Source: Gynurincola endophyticus (GTDB lineage: Bacteria; Bacteroidota; Bacteroidia; Chitinophagales; Chitinophagaceae). Taken from it: a stretch of DNA of 64,000 bases. The stretch covers positions 434,001-498,000 of the forward strand of contig NZ_RCWL01000002.1 of NCBI RefSeq assembly GCF_003991195.1. The letters are read 5' to 3'. Positions 1 to 8,384 of the stretch are shown here, one piece after another (position 1 is the stretch's first letter; each line of letters opens with the position of its first letter). Position numbers and translations under genes: made by a program. The notes under the pieces are model-generated. The model was given only the letters and a program-made list of their open reading frames with translations, searched no databases and was not told the origin of the DNA.

Positions 1-950
1 CTGTATTTATAGGTAGAGTAATTTGCGGTATGTTCCAGTCTCAAACGCGGATAGAATAAAGGAATGGTAACGCTGTCATTTACGATGGAATCTTTTTGTC
101 CGATATCATATTGTTGTCTGAAAACATAAGAAGAATTGGTATAAAGTGTACCGGTATTGATAGTCGTTCCATATAAAGAAGAAACACCGGCATTATTGTT
201 TCCTAATTGTGTCGGAATATTACTGCGGTCGTAAAACGATCCGGTTTTATCATTGAGGTAATCCTGATCGGTTTGAATACCGCCGTTTTCACTCGAACCG
301 AGTTTATTACCAATAATTAATAAAAAGTTTTGGTACCGTTTATTTTTCGACTGATACCAGGAAGTAAATTTATAACTGTTGTGGTTGCTGTTCTGGTTTT
401 GCATGATTCCTTTTGAGTTGATCAAACGGTAGTTAAAAGCAGCATTCCAGTTCGGGCGGATATTTTGTGTATGCACGATATCGATAATCTGCTCGGTTCC
501 GGTACCGATCACATAACCGAGTTCAGTGTAAGGCCTGGTTGTATTGTAGAAACGAGTATCTTCTATTCTGAAGTTATAGCGGTCATAAGCATGAAAACCA
601 TGATCCCAGCCTGCTTTCATATTCGGATTAAACAGAAAGCTCTGGGTGGCATTCCCGATATTACCGAGAGTATTGTCGTGCCATTTCACCGGGTATAATT
701 TTGTAAAATCATACACACTCGAATCAAAACCGCGCATCCTGGTAGAATCGAGGTATCTGAATCTGATCGTAATAGAATCTTCCAATCCGGTACGGTGTTT
801 TAAGGAATCCTGTTTCTGGCCGGTTTGTGCGCCCATGCCACCACGTCCCATATTATTCATCCTTCCGGTAATTCCACCCTGCGCAAATACATCAGCAGTG
901 CTGATGAGTAAAATGCAACTTAATATTGCGATAATATAGCTAAACTTCAA
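1..950 (-). CDS. Putative porin (Porin_10-like outer-membrane beta barrel), 3' end outside window
   Basis: The minus-strand frame is open from about 950 to the left edge of the window, so the C-terminal part is missing. After an apparent signal peptide (hydrophobic run ending in DVFAQ) comes a Gly/Met/Asn-rich stretch. Then follow segments typical of the Bacteroidota 'putative porin' family: RYLDSTRMRGFDSSVYDFT, RFYNTTRPYTELGYVIGTG and IVHTQNIRPNWNAAFNYRL, and aromatic-rich alternating strands. The expected role is a passive outer-membrane channel; the substrate is unknown. No ATG gives a complete signal peptide; TTG at 950-948 (or 956-954) is the best start. It begins about 25 bp after the stop of the purine nucleoside phosphorylase gene on the same strand, so the two may be co-transcribed. 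Confidence 0.75.
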   Translation of the reverse strand, partial: MKFSYIIAILSCILLISTADVFAQGGITGRMNNMGRGGMGAQTGQKQDSLKHRTGLEDSITIRFRYLDSTRMRGFDSSVYDFTKLYPVKWHDNTLGNIGNATQSFLFNPNMKAGWDHGFHAYDRYNFRIEDTRFYNTTRPYTELGYVIGTGTEQIIDIVHTQNIRPNWNAAFNYRLINSKGIMQNQNSNHNSYKFTSWYQSKNKRYQNFLLIIGNKLGSSENGGIQTDQDYLNDKTGSFYDRSNIPTQLGNNNAGVSSLYGTTINTGTLYTNSSYVFRQQYDIGQKDSIVNDSVTIPLFYPRLRLEHTANYSTYKY

Positions 951-977
951 TGTCAAAGTTGATGATTTTCAGGAAAA

Positions 978-1802
978 CTAAGGTAAACGCTCGATTAATT
1001 TTTCATAAATAGCGGTGAGTTTGGGTTCAGCTGCGTGTGCGGCTTCCAATACTTCTTCGTGTGTGATCGTATTATCAATATCTCTGATGCCGATATCGGT
1101 GATGACACTCATCGCAAATACTTTCATTCCGCCGTGAATGGCTACGATTACTTCGGGTACAGTGCTCATCCCAACTGCATCGCCTCCTAATACATGGATC
1201 ATTTTATACTCTGCATGTGTTTCGAAAGTAGGGCCGGTTACTGCGTAATAAACGCCTTCTCTTACCGGATGGCCCAGCTCTGCCGCGATTTCTTTTGCAG
1301 CAGTGATGAAAACTTTAGCATAAGGTTCACTCATATCCGGGAAACGCGGTCCTAACTCTTCTACATTTTTCCCTATCAGCGGATTGGGAACATTAAGATG
1401 GATATGATCGGTAATGATCATCAGATCACCTACTTTAAAGTTTGGATTAACCCCTCCTGCAGCATTGGATAACAAAACGGTTTCAACACCCAGAGCCTTA
1501 AAAACGCGGATAGGATAAACTACCTGATCCATTGTGTAGCCTTCATAAAAATGAAAACGGCCGGCCATGGCAACTACTTTTTTGCCGCCCAGGGTTCCGA
1601 AAATCAATTTACCGCTATGGCCCTGAACCGTAGAAACGGGAAAATGTGGAATGTCGTGGTAAGAAATTTCTTTTTCTACCTGAATTTTAGTGGCAAAATT
1701 GCCCAAACCGCTGCCTAAAACGATACCAATTGCCGGTGTATCGGCATATTGACTTTTCAAAAACTCCCTGGTTTCTCTCAATTGTTCCAGAATCTTCGCC
1801 AT
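978..1802 (-). CDS. punA: Purine nucleoside phosphorylase, trimeric PNP family
   Basis: A 274-residue enzyme of purine salvage that cleaves purine nucleosides with phosphate to give free base and ribose 1-phosphate. Family motifs are present in order: phosphate loop GSGLG (30-34), HSG (62-64), GRFHFYEGY (81-89), NAAGG (113-117), GPTFET (190-195, base-binding Glu194) and MSTVPE (212-217). The segment MSVITDIG (231-238) carries Asp where the mammalian enzyme has the specificity-setting Asn (human Asn243), a position tied to 6-oxo versus 6-amino purine choice. A TAnnTTTG-like -7 box (CAAATATA on the plus strand, 1825-1832) precedes the ATG. The downstream neighbour is the porin gene. Confidence 0.93.
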   Translation of the reverse strand: MAKILEQLRETREFLKSQYADTPAIGIVLGSGLGNFATKIQVEKEISYHDIPHFPVSTVQGHSGKLIFGTLGGKKVVAMAGRFHFYEGYTMDQVVYPIRVFKALGVETVLLSNAAGGVNPNFKVGDLMIITDHIHLNVPNPLIGKNVEELGPRFPDMSEPYAKVFITAAKEIAAELGHPVREGVYYAVTGPTFETHAEYKMIHVLGGDAVGMSTVPEVIVAIHGGMKVFAMSVITDIGIRDIDNTITHEEVLEAAHAAEPKLTAIYEKLIERLP

Positions 1803-1978
1803 AAAGTAAAATGATTGAATGCAGCAAATATAGTAAATCGGGATGTTTCCAGTATTTAATCTGCGCTTGTATAACTGCTAAAAGTGCTAAATAGTTTATA
1901 AAGTTTGGAAAGAATGCACAAAAAAACTTCAATAAAGTATCGAAAACAATGATATGTGAAGAAATTTAGCGACTTGTA

Positions 1979-2008
1979 TTGGTAGTCAGGCGATTTTGCT
2001 TATTTTCG
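1979..2008 (+). promoter_or_regulatory. Predicted sucC promoter (Bacteroidota type)
   Basis: TTG at 1979-1981, a 19-bp spacer and TATTTTCG at 2001-2008 resemble the Bacteroidota primary-sigma promoter TTG-N19-TAnnTTTG. It lies 15 bp before the sucC ATG, which argues that the TTG at 1979 is a -33 element rather than a start codon. Confidence 0.45.
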
Positions 2009-2023
2009 CAAAAATTTTTTGGC

Positions 2024-3235
2024 ATGAACCTTCATGAATACCAGGCAAAAGAATTATTGAAAAAATACAATGTACCTGTACAGGAAGGCATCCCTGTTGA
2101 TAGAGCGGATGCGGCTGAAGAAGCCTACAAACAACTGAAGGTACAATTTGGGAACAATTTTGCAGTAGTTAAAGCTCAAATCCATGCTGGTGGTCGTGGT
2201 AAGGGTAAAATCCAGGGCACAGAGCAACGCGGTGTGGCTGTAGGAAAAAGTGCAGAAGATATTAAGCAAATTGCTTCTAACCTCTTGGGTGGTACTTTGG
2301 TGACCATTCAAACCGGCGCTGCAGGTAAAGTAGTAAACAAAGTGTTAGTGGCTCAAGACGTATACTATCCGGGAGCTAATGAAGTAAGCGAGTTCTATCT
2401 TTCTATTTTATTAGATCGTGGTACCGGCAGAAACGTAATTATGTATTCTACCGAAGGTGGTATGGACATTGAAGAAGTAGCACACAATACTCCTGATAAA
2501 ATTTTCAAAGAGTGGGTACACCCTGGTGGTGGCTTACAAGGTTTCCAGGCTCGTAAAATTGCTTTCAACCTAGGTTTGAAAGGCGAAGCTTTCAAAAACT
2601 GTGTAAAATTTGTAATTAACTTATACAATGCTTACGTTGGTTTAGATTGCGCAATGCTGGAGATCAACCCGCTGTTTAAAACTTCTGATGAAAAAATCAT
2701 CGCTGTTGACTGTAAAATGAACCTGGATGACAACGCTTTAATGCGTCACCCTGAGTTAGAAGCAATGCGTGATATTACAGAAGAAGATCCTACGGAAGTG
2801 GAAGCCGGAAAATATAACCTGAATTTCGTGAAATTAGACGGAAACGTAGGTTGTATGGTAAACGGTGCAGGTTTGGCAATGGCAACCATGGATATGATTA
2901 AATTATCCGGTGGTGAGCCTGCTAACTTCTTAGATGTAGGCGGTACTGCTAATGCTCAGACTGTAGAAGCAGGTTTCCGTATCATCTTAAAAGATCCGAA
3001 AGTAAAAGCGATTTTAATCAACATCTTCGGTGGTATCGTTCGTTGCGACCGTGTTGCACAAGGTGTAATTGACGCTTATCAGTCAATCGGAGACATTAAA
3101 GTACCTATCATCGTTCGTTTACAAGGTACAAATGCTGAAGAAGCTAAAAAATTAATCGAAGAAAGCGGCTTAAAAGTACAATCAGCTATCTTATTAAGTG
3201 AAGCTGCTGCATTGGTAAACAAAGCAGTATCATAA
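2024..3235 (+). CDS. sucC: Succinate-CoA ligase (ADP-forming) beta subunit
   Basis: A 403-residue TCA-cycle enzyme subunit: an ATP-grasp nucleotide-binding domain at the N-terminus followed by the CoA-ligase domain. The protein starts MNLHEYQAKELLKKYNVPV, the canonical SucC start, which selects the ATG at 2024 over an in-frame TTG at 1979. The nucleotide-loop segment GGRGKGKIQGT, the ATP-grasp region LEINPL and the subunit-interface segment NIFGGIVRCDRVA are clear. Length matches the family. The partner subunit gene sucD is not next to it, so it must be encoded elsewhere. The gene is monocistronic, ending in a strong hairpin terminator. Confidence 0.96.
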   Translation: MNLHEYQAKELLKKYNVPVQEGIPVDRADAAEEAYKQLKVQFGNNFAVVKAQIHAGGRGKGKIQGTEQRGVAVGKSAEDIKQIASNLLGGTLVTIQTGAAGKVVNKVLVAQDVYYPGANEVSEFYLSILLDRGTGRNVIMYSTEGGMDIEEVAHNTPDKIFKEWVHPGGGLQGFQARKIAFNLGLKGEAFKNCVKFVINLYNAYVGLDCAMLEINPLFKTSDEKIIAVDCKMNLDDNALMRHPELEAMRDITEEDPTEVEAGKYNLNFVKLDGNVGCMVNGAGLAMATMDMIKLSGGEPANFLDVGGTANAQTVEAGFRIILKDPKVKAILINIFGGIVRCDRVAQGVIDAYQSIGDIKVPIIVRLQGTNAEEAKKLIEESGLKVQSAILLSEAAALVNKAVS

Positions 3236-3258
3236 GCCTCTTACGCTAATAGATTGTT

Positions 3259-3295
3259 AAAGGATGTATTCAACAGAGTACATCCTTTCTTTTTT
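3259..3295 (+). terminator. Rho-independent terminator after sucC
   Basis: A 10-bp stem, AAAGGATGTA (3259-3268) with TACATCCTTT (3279-3288), has a 10-nt loop and is followed by a T-rich run. Confidence 0.85.
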
Positions 3296-3358
3296 CACCT
3301 GTTTAATACTATTTGGCAAGATATTTTCGTTGACAATTATAAATATAAAATTGTTTGA

Positions 3359-3442
3359 ATGAAAAACGGAGTTAAAATATTCTTTGCCATTCTTGCCGTG
3401 AGTTACGCTGTTTTATATGGTGTAATGGCAATTATTGCTTAA
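3359..3442 (+). CDS. Possible 27-residue single-pass membrane peptide
   Basis: A short ORF of 27 codons begins with MKNGVKIFFAIL and continues as an almost uninterrupted hydrophobic helix, ending in MAIIA. A TATTTTCG box at 3322-3329 lies about 30 bp upstream and resembles a Bacteroidota -7 element. It lies between the sucC terminator and the GNAT gene, 9 bp before the latter's start, so it could be a small membrane protein or a leader for the GNAT gene. I recognise no family. The Lys-rich N-terminus and one helix are what is seen; expression is inferred. Confidence 0.4.
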   Translation: MKNGVKIFFAILAVSYAVLYGVMAIIA

Positions 3443-3451
3443 TGTATTCAC

Positions 3452-3934
3452 ATGCATATCAGATCTATTCTTCCCGGCGATAATGCCGCTATTGCTGCTA
3501 TCATTCGTGCTGCGCTAACCGAATTCGGCGCCAATAAACCCGGTACTGTTTTTTATGACGAGTCTACCGATCATCTTTTTGAACTCTTTCAAACCGAAAA
3601 GAGTTTTTACCTCATTGCAGAAACTGAGGGCAAAGTGGTGGGTGGATGCGGTATATTTCCTACCGAAGGCCTGCCTCCTCATACAGCCGAACTCGTAAAG
3701 ATGTATATCGATAAAGACTACCGTAAACTAGGTCTCGGCCGTTTACTCATTGAAAAGTGTATCGAAAAAGCTGCCGGTAACGGATTTAAACAAATCTACC
3801 TCGAAACCATGCCCGAGCTTAAAAAAGCAGTCAGCGTTTATGAAAAGTTCGGTTTTGAATACCTGCCCGCACCACTCGGTAATTCAGGACACTTCGGCTG
3901 TGATATATGGATGATTAAAATAATTAAGAATTAA
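3452..3934 (+). CDS. GNAT-family N-acetyltransferase
   Basis: A 160-residue single-domain protein with the GNAT fold pattern: beta4 segment HTAELVKMYIDKDYR, then the acetyl-CoA pyrophosphate loop in the form RKLGLGRLLIEKC (Q/RxxGxG/A), then the typical late segment YLETMPELKKAVSVYEKFGF. It should transfer an acetyl group from acetyl-CoA to a small amine or protein amine; the substrate cannot be read from sequence. It starts just after the 27-codon ORF and is followed by an AT-rich intergenic stretch leading into the metE riboswitch. Confidence 0.85.
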   Translation: MHIRSILPGDNAAIAAIIRAALTEFGANKPGTVFYDESTDHLFELFQTEKSFYLIAETEGKVVGGCGIFPTEGLPPHTAELVKMYIDKDYRKLGLGRLLIEKCIEKAAGNGFKQIYLETMPELKKAVSVYEKFGFEYLPAPLGNSGHFGCDIWMIKIIKN

Positions 3935-3983
3935 TAATTAAGAGTTGGTAATTAAGTTCTATAACGAGGTTTTTAACTTTTAA

Positions 3984-4013
3984 TTTCCGATTCTCCATTT
4001 TCAACTATCTTTG
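3984..4013 (+). promoter_or_regulatory. Predicted metE promoter
   Basis: TATCTTTG at 4006-4013 is a perfect match to the Bacteroidota -7 box TAnnTTTG. The -33 side (TTTC near 3984-3987) is weak. Transcription from here would begin just before the cobalamin riboswitch. Confidence 0.5.
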
Positions 4014-4039
4014 CCCCGTTCTTTGTAAATTATTATCAC

Positions 4040-4235
4040 TCAGATAAAGGTTTTCCTTAACGGAAATTAATAAGGAATCGTGTGTAAATCACGAGCTGAC
4101 GTGCAACTGTTAGTAACTACCACAGTTTTTATCAATCAATCCATTGTTCAATCATTTTGAATGAGAAGGAGATAAAGACGTTACGAGCCAGGAGACTTGC
4201 CTATATCTTAATGACGCAACTTTCACGATATAAAG
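4040..4235 (+). ncRNA. Cobalamin (B12) riboswitch upstream of metE
   Basis: The leader shows the conserved blocks of the cobalamin aptamer: GATAAAGGTTTTCC near 4043, AAGGAATCGTGTGTAAAT at about 4072, then GAGCTGAC followed by GCAACTGT (4103-4110), and the B12-box region AGCCAGGAGACTTGCC (4188-4203). Binding of cobalamin would repress the B12-independent methionine synthase downstream, as is known for metE in many bacteria. Boundaries are approximate. A candidate expression-platform hairpin follows at 4260-4305. Confidence 0.88.
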
Positions 4236-4259
4236 TTTAGTCAGAAGTTGAACTCTACA

Positions 4260-4305
4260 TACAGGATATTCACACAGCCACCTTCAGAGGAGTCGTGTGC
4301 CTGTA
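4260..4305 (+). promoter_or_regulatory. Candidate expression-platform hairpin of the metE riboswitch
   Basis: TACAGG (4260-4265) and CACAC (4271-4275) can pair with GTGTG (4295-4299) and CCTGTA (4300-4305). It lies between the aptamer and the metE start. It lacks a U-run, so it may act other than as a simple intrinsic terminator. Confidence 0.4.
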
Positions 4306-4393
4306 CTTCTTCATTACTTCTACTATCTCATTATATCGCACAGTTGTGCAGTTTGCAGAAGAGCATTTATTGTTTCACGTTAAAACGATTAAA

Positions 4394-6724
4394 ATGCGCA
4401 CACACAACCTTGGTTACCCAAGAATCGGTAATCACCGCGAATTAAAAAAAGCCTGCGAAAGTTACTGGGCAAACAAAATCACACAGTCTGAACTACTGGC
4501 TACAGCCAAACAAATCAGACTCAACAACTGGCAGTTGCAAAATGAAGAAGGTATTGAATTGATTCCGGTCAATGATTTTACTTTCTACGACCATGTACTC
4601 GACACGTCACTCATGGTAGGAGCCATTCCGCCGCGTTATGCCCCATTGTTACAAAAAACATCGCTCAATGAAATTGACTGGATGTTTGCTATGGCAAGAG
4701 GGTATCAGAAAGACGGCCTCGATCTTACTGCAATGGAAATGACCAAGTGGTTCGACACTAATTATCATTACATTGTTCCTGAATTTACAGCCGGCCAAAC
4801 ATTCAGCTTGTTTTCAGAAAAGATTATCCGTCATTTTGAAGAATCAAAAGAAGCCGGTATTAATGGTAAACCGGTGATTGTAGGCCCTTTTTCTTTTCTG
4901 TATCTCGGTAAAGAAAAAGATAAAGGATTTAACCGGCTCTCATTAATAGATCAGCTGTTGCCCGTATATGTTCAGGTGCTGGAAAAACTCAGAACGGCAG
5001 GGGCTGAATTTATTCAATTTGATGAACCTTGTCTGACCCTCGACCTTACACACGAAGAATTGCAGCTTTTTAAAAAAGTATACCATACTTTAAAGATCGC
5101 TACGCCGCAACTACATTTTATTCTGGCCGCCTATTTTGACGGCTATGGTAAAAACCTTTCTACTGTTTTAGAATTACCGGTAGATACATTACACCTGGAT
5201 CTTGTAAAATGCCCTGAACAACTCGACCATTTAATTGAAAACCGGTTGAATGATTCACCACTCAGATTTTCTCTCGGTATTGTAGATGGAAGAAATATCT
5301 GGAAAAACGATTTTGAACAATCTTTGCAGCTGATCAAAAAAGCACAAAAAGCTTTTGGCAATGACCGTTTATGGATTGCCCCCTCCTGCTCACTGTTACA
5401 TGTTCCTTGCGATTTATCTCTTGAAACAAATGAAGAGGCGTTACCTGCAACCATTAAAAACTGGATGTCTTTTGCCAAACAAAAGTTACAGGAATTATCT
5501 CTGCTCGCAGATCTTGCAGGTGATCGTCCCAAACAGGCCACTTTATCAGCTTATGGGAATAATAAAGCTGCTATTTACAGTAAACAGCACTCAGATTTAA
5601 TACACCAAACCCATGTTAAAGCCCGGGTGCAGGCTTTACAAGCCAGCGACGCCACCAGAAACCAATCTTTTGAATACAGAAAACAACAGCAACAGCTGGT
5701 ACTACAATTACCGGATTTTCCTACTACTACGATCGGGTCATTTCCACAAACCAAAGAAATCAGGGCCTGGAGAGCACAGCATAAAAAAGGTGTTTTAAGC
5801 GATACAACCTATGATACATTAATAAAAGAAGAAATTACCAAAGCTATCCGCTGGCAGGAAGAAACCGGAATAGATGTATTAGTACATGGAGAGTTTGAAC
5901 GGAACGATATGGTAGAATATTTCGGAGAACAACTGAATGGATTTGTATTTACCGCAAATGGTTGGGTACAGAGTTACGGTAGCAGGTGCGTAAAACCACC
6001 GGTTATTTTCGGTGATGTACAAAGAGTAGCCCCCATGACCGTTGCTTATACGAGTTATGCTCAATCTCTCACCCAACAACCTGTAAAAGGAATGTTGACA
6101 GGCCCCGTTACAATCCTCAACTGGAGTTTTGTAAGAAACGATCAGCCGCGCGCTGTTACCTGTTTACAAATAGCTTTGGCTATCAGAGACGAAGTAAAGG
6201 ATCTGGAGAATGCCGGTATTAATATCATACAAATAGACGAACCGGCATTGCGGGAAGGGTTACCTTTGAAACAATCAGAACGTGAATCTTATCTCAACTG
6301 GTCGGTGAATGCTTTTAAAGTAGCATCATCCGGAGTAAAAGATGCCACACAGATTCATACACACATGTGTTATTGCGAGTTCAATGATATAATGCCTGCC
6401 ATCGCTGCCCTTGATGCAGATGTTATCACCATAGAAACCAGCAGATCACAAATGGAGTTATTAGACGCTTTTGTAGAGTTCAAATATCCTAATGATATCG
6501 GACCGGGAGTATACGACATTCACTCACCACGTGTACCGGCAAAAGAAGAAATGATTCAACTGATAGAGAAAACACTGGCATTTTTACCGGCAGACCGTGT
6601 ATGGATAAACCCTGATTGCGGACTCAAAACAAGAGGTTGGGAAGAAACAAAACCAGCCCTTACATCAATGGTAGATGCGGCCCGTGAACTCAGAATTAAA
6701 CATCCTGCAACAGTGAATCAATAA
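4394..6724 (+). CDS. metE: Cobalamin-independent methionine synthase
   Basis: A 776-residue 5-methyltetrahydropteroyltriglutamate-homocysteine methyltransferase that makes methionine without B12. The start at 4394 gives MRTHNLGYPRIG, the canonical MetE N-terminus; an in-frame GTG at 4295 would add 33 unrelated residues inside the riboswitch leader. The N-terminal barrel is followed by the catalytic C-terminal barrel, which contains TTIGSFPQT and the zinc ligands in HTHMCYCEF (His and Cys), TIETSRS (Glu) and NPDCGLKTRGW (Cys). All four ligands are present, so the enzyme should be active. It sits under a cobalamin riboswitch and is followed after 39 bp by a thioesterase gene, probably on the same transcript. 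Confidence 0.97.
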   Translation: MRTHNLGYPRIGNHRELKKACESYWANKITQSELLATAKQIRLNNWQLQNEEGIELIPVNDFTFYDHVLDTSLMVGAIPPRYAPLLQKTSLNEIDWMFAMARGYQKDGLDLTAMEMTKWFDTNYHYIVPEFTAGQTFSLFSEKIIRHFEESKEAGINGKPVIVGPFSFLYLGKEKDKGFNRLSLIDQLLPVYVQVLEKLRTAGAEFIQFDEPCLTLDLTHEELQLFKKVYHTLKIATPQLHFILAAYFDGYGKNLSTVLELPVDTLHLDLVKCPEQLDHLIENRLNDSPLRFSLGIVDGRNIWKNDFEQSLQLIKKAQKAFGNDRLWIAPSCSLLHVPCDLSLETNEEALPATIKNWMSFAKQKLQELSLLADLAGDRPKQATLSAYGNNKAAIYSKQHSDLIHQTHVKARVQALQASDATRNQSFEYRKQQQQLVLQLPDFPTTTIGSFPQTKEIRAWRAQHKKGVLSDTTYDTLIKEEITKAIRWQEETGIDVLVHGEFERNDMVEYFGEQLNGFVFTANGWVQSYGSRCVKPPVIFGDVQRVAPMTVAYTSYAQSLTQQPVKGMLTGPVTILNWSFVRNDQPRAVTCLQIALAIRDEVKDLENAGINIIQIDEPALREGLPLKQSERESYLNWSVNAFKVASSGVKDATQIHTHMCYCEFNDIMPAIAALDADVITIETSRSQMELLDAFVEFKYPNDIGPGVYDIHSPRVPAKEEMIQLIEKTLAFLPADRVWINPDCGLKTRGWEETKPALTSMVDAARELRIKHPATVNQ

Positions 6725-6763
6725 AACAATATCAACGAATCATAACAAACAATCTTTATAATT

Positions 6764-7150
6764 ATGAATCTGGAAGAAAGAATAGCCACCTCCAAAACCA
6801 TCATTTTTAAAGCTGTTTTCCCCGACAGTACCAATCACTATGATACCATGTTCGGAGGCACAGCCATGGCATTAATGGATGAAATTGCTTTTATTACCGC
6901 TACCAGATTTAGCAGGCAAAGAGTGGTAACTGTCAGTAGTGACCGGATCGATTTTAAAAAACCGATTCCTGCAGGAACTATTGTTGAACTGACCGGAGAA
7001 GTAATACATGTTGGTAATACCAGCTTAAAAGTAAAAGTGGATATTTTTATCGAACAGATGTATGACCACGGAAGAGAACAGGCAGTGACAGGTGAGTTTA
7101 CTTTTGTGGCAATCGACGAATATAAACAACCGGAGAAAATTAAGTATTAG
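6764..7150 (+). CDS. Acyl-CoA thioesterase, hotdog fold (YciA/BACH-like)
   Basis: A 128-residue single-hotdog protein. The segment PDSTNHYDTMFGGTAMALMDEIAF matches the catalytic motif of YciA/BACH-type acyl-CoA thioesterases (N-H...G-G...D/E), followed by RVVTVSSDRIDFKKPIPAG and a strand with VGNTSLKVKV. It should hydrolyse acyl-CoA to acid and CoA in the cytoplasm; chain-length preference is not predictable. It follows metE closely and precedes a terminator-like inverted repeat. Confidence 0.88.
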   Translation: MNLEERIATSKTIIFKAVFPDSTNHYDTMFGGTAMALMDEIAFITATRFSRQRVVTVSSDRIDFKKPIPAGTIVELTGEVIHVGNTSLKVKVDIFIEQMYDHGREQAVTGEFTFVAIDEYKQPEKIKY

Positions 7151-7161
7151 TTTTGTTAAGT

Positions 7162-7246
7162 GGAGAATTAAGAGTGGGGAGAGGAGAATTAAGGAAATGA
7201 TTAATAAACAGCTCCTTCCCCCTCACTCAATTCTCCATTTTTTCTT
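7162..7246 (+). terminator. Imperfect inverted repeat, probable terminator after the thioesterase gene
   Basis: A 25-nt arm at 7162-7186 (starting GGAGAATT) is imperfectly complementary to 7212-7236 (ending AATTCTCC) and is followed by a T-rich run. The same AATTCTCC-type words recur in other gaps of this window. Confidence 0.5.
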
Positions 7247-7378
7247 ATCCCCGCTTTGAAATACTGAAAATTATAACTATGTTGTAGTTATAAAAGTAAA
7301 TTCTTACCGATTACAACACTGATTAAATATTTAATAGTTTCTGTCTGGCTCATCAATGGGATATTTTGTAAAATACTC

Positions 7379-7681
7379 ATGTTCGTACCCAGACATCAGT
7401 TAATTGTAGAAAGAATACTCGGAAGCGAATATGCACACACACTCACACGCTTCATTGGACTATTAGAAATTTTAATGGCAGTATGGATTTTGTCAGGTAT
7501 AAAATCCAGGCTAAACGCATTAATACAAATCATCATTATCGGATCTATGAACGTACTAGAATTCTTTCTTGCGGAAGATCTTTTATTGTGGGGAAAATTC
7601 AATATAATACTTGCATTTATTTTAATCTCAATAATCTATTTATATGAGTTTAAACTTAAAAAATCATCCGTTTGCTGTTGA
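7379..7681 (+). CDS. DoxX-like small integral membrane protein, start uncertain
   Basis: From the first ATG this is a 100-residue protein with about three hydrophobic helices and the family-like segments FVPRHQLIVERILGSEYA and LLEILMAVWILSGIKSRLNA. The reading frame stays open upstream to a TAA at 7274 and encodes another helix, LIKYLIVSVWLINGIFCKIL, which DoxX-like relatives normally have. No ATG, GTG or TTG lies in that extension, so the true start may be a rare codon (ATT 7310, CTG 7319 or ATT 7322). It is the first gene of a four-gene unit and overlaps the next gene by 38 bp. Biochemical role unknown. Confidence 0.7.
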   Translation: MFVPRHQLIVERILGSEYAHTLTRFIGLLEILMAVWILSGIKSRLNALIQIIIIGSMNVLEFFLAEDLLLWGKFNIILAFILISIIYLYEFKLKKSSVCC

Positions 7682-8384
7682 AGCTTTTTTTAAGTATTCA
7701 ATAGTACTCACTTTCGCTGTTCCTAAAGAACAGTTATACTCTTTGCTTCCTACTCCTCTCCGTGCTGAAACATATAATGATCAATGGGGATTTATAGCCG
7801 TCTCCATGGTTGACACGCAACACCTTCGTCCAAAAGGGTTTCCGGCATTCATGGGTAACAGCTTTTTCCTGATAGGATATCGGATATTTGTTCAATATAC
7901 TAATCAAAAAGGTAAACGACTAAGAGGTTTATACATATTGAAATCTCAAACCAACAAAAAGAAAATGGAATTATTGGGAAATATATTTACTCATTACAAC
8001 TATTCAACTACCGATATAATACAAATACAGCAGGAAAAGTTTATTCGAATATCTTCGAATCAGTCCGATATAAAACTGAGCATACAAGAACCCGAAACTA
8101 CCATTTCATTACCTGCTTCCTCTCCGTTTCCTGATTGGAATATTGACCGAAGGTATGCAGGCCCCTTACCATTTACATTTACCAAAATTTCAGATAAGCA
8201 GATACTGATTATTGAAGGAGTCAGAAGCAAATGGATTCCACAACCAGTTGAAGTCAGGGAATATTCATTTGGCTTTCTCGATCAGCTCCCATTCTCTAAC
8301 TATCATTTAGCAAATGCTTTTATCATAAGAAATATACCTTATCACTGGAAAAAAGGAGTTATCGAACATGTTAAATCTTTATAA
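7644..8384 (+). CDS. DUF2071 family protein
   Basis: A 246-residue soluble protein. The start NHPFAVEAFFKYSIVLTFAVPKEQL and the following SLLPTPLRAETYNDQWGFIAVSMVD are typical of DUF2071 (YqjF-type) proteins, whose function is not established. No signal peptide or transmembrane helix is visible. Its start lies inside the DoxX-like gene and its end overlaps the methyltransferase gene by 17 bp, so translation of the unit is probably coupled. DUF2071 genes commonly neighbour DoxX-like genes in Bacteroidota; that is recollection of context, not shown here. Confidence 0.78.
   Translation: MSLNLKNHPFAVEAFFKYSIVLTFAVPKEQLYSLLPTPLRAETYNDQWGFIAVSMVDTQHLRPKGFPAFMGNSFFLIGYRIFVQYTNQKGKRLRGLYILKSQTNKKKMELLGNIFTHYNYSTTDIIQIQQEKFIRISSNQSDIKLSIQEPETTISLPASSPFPDWNIDRRYAGPLPFTFTKISDKQILIIEGVRSKWIPQPVEVREYSFGFLDQLPFSNYHLANAFIIRNIPYHWKKGVIEHVKSL

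Noticed and set aside
1979-2023. In-frame TTG upstream start for sucC
   Set aside because: The residues it adds do not match SucC; the TTG fits better as a -33 promoter element.
5143-5541. 132-codon ORF antisense to metE
   Set aside because: Overlaps a strongly conserved metE segment on the opposite strand with no independent evidence.
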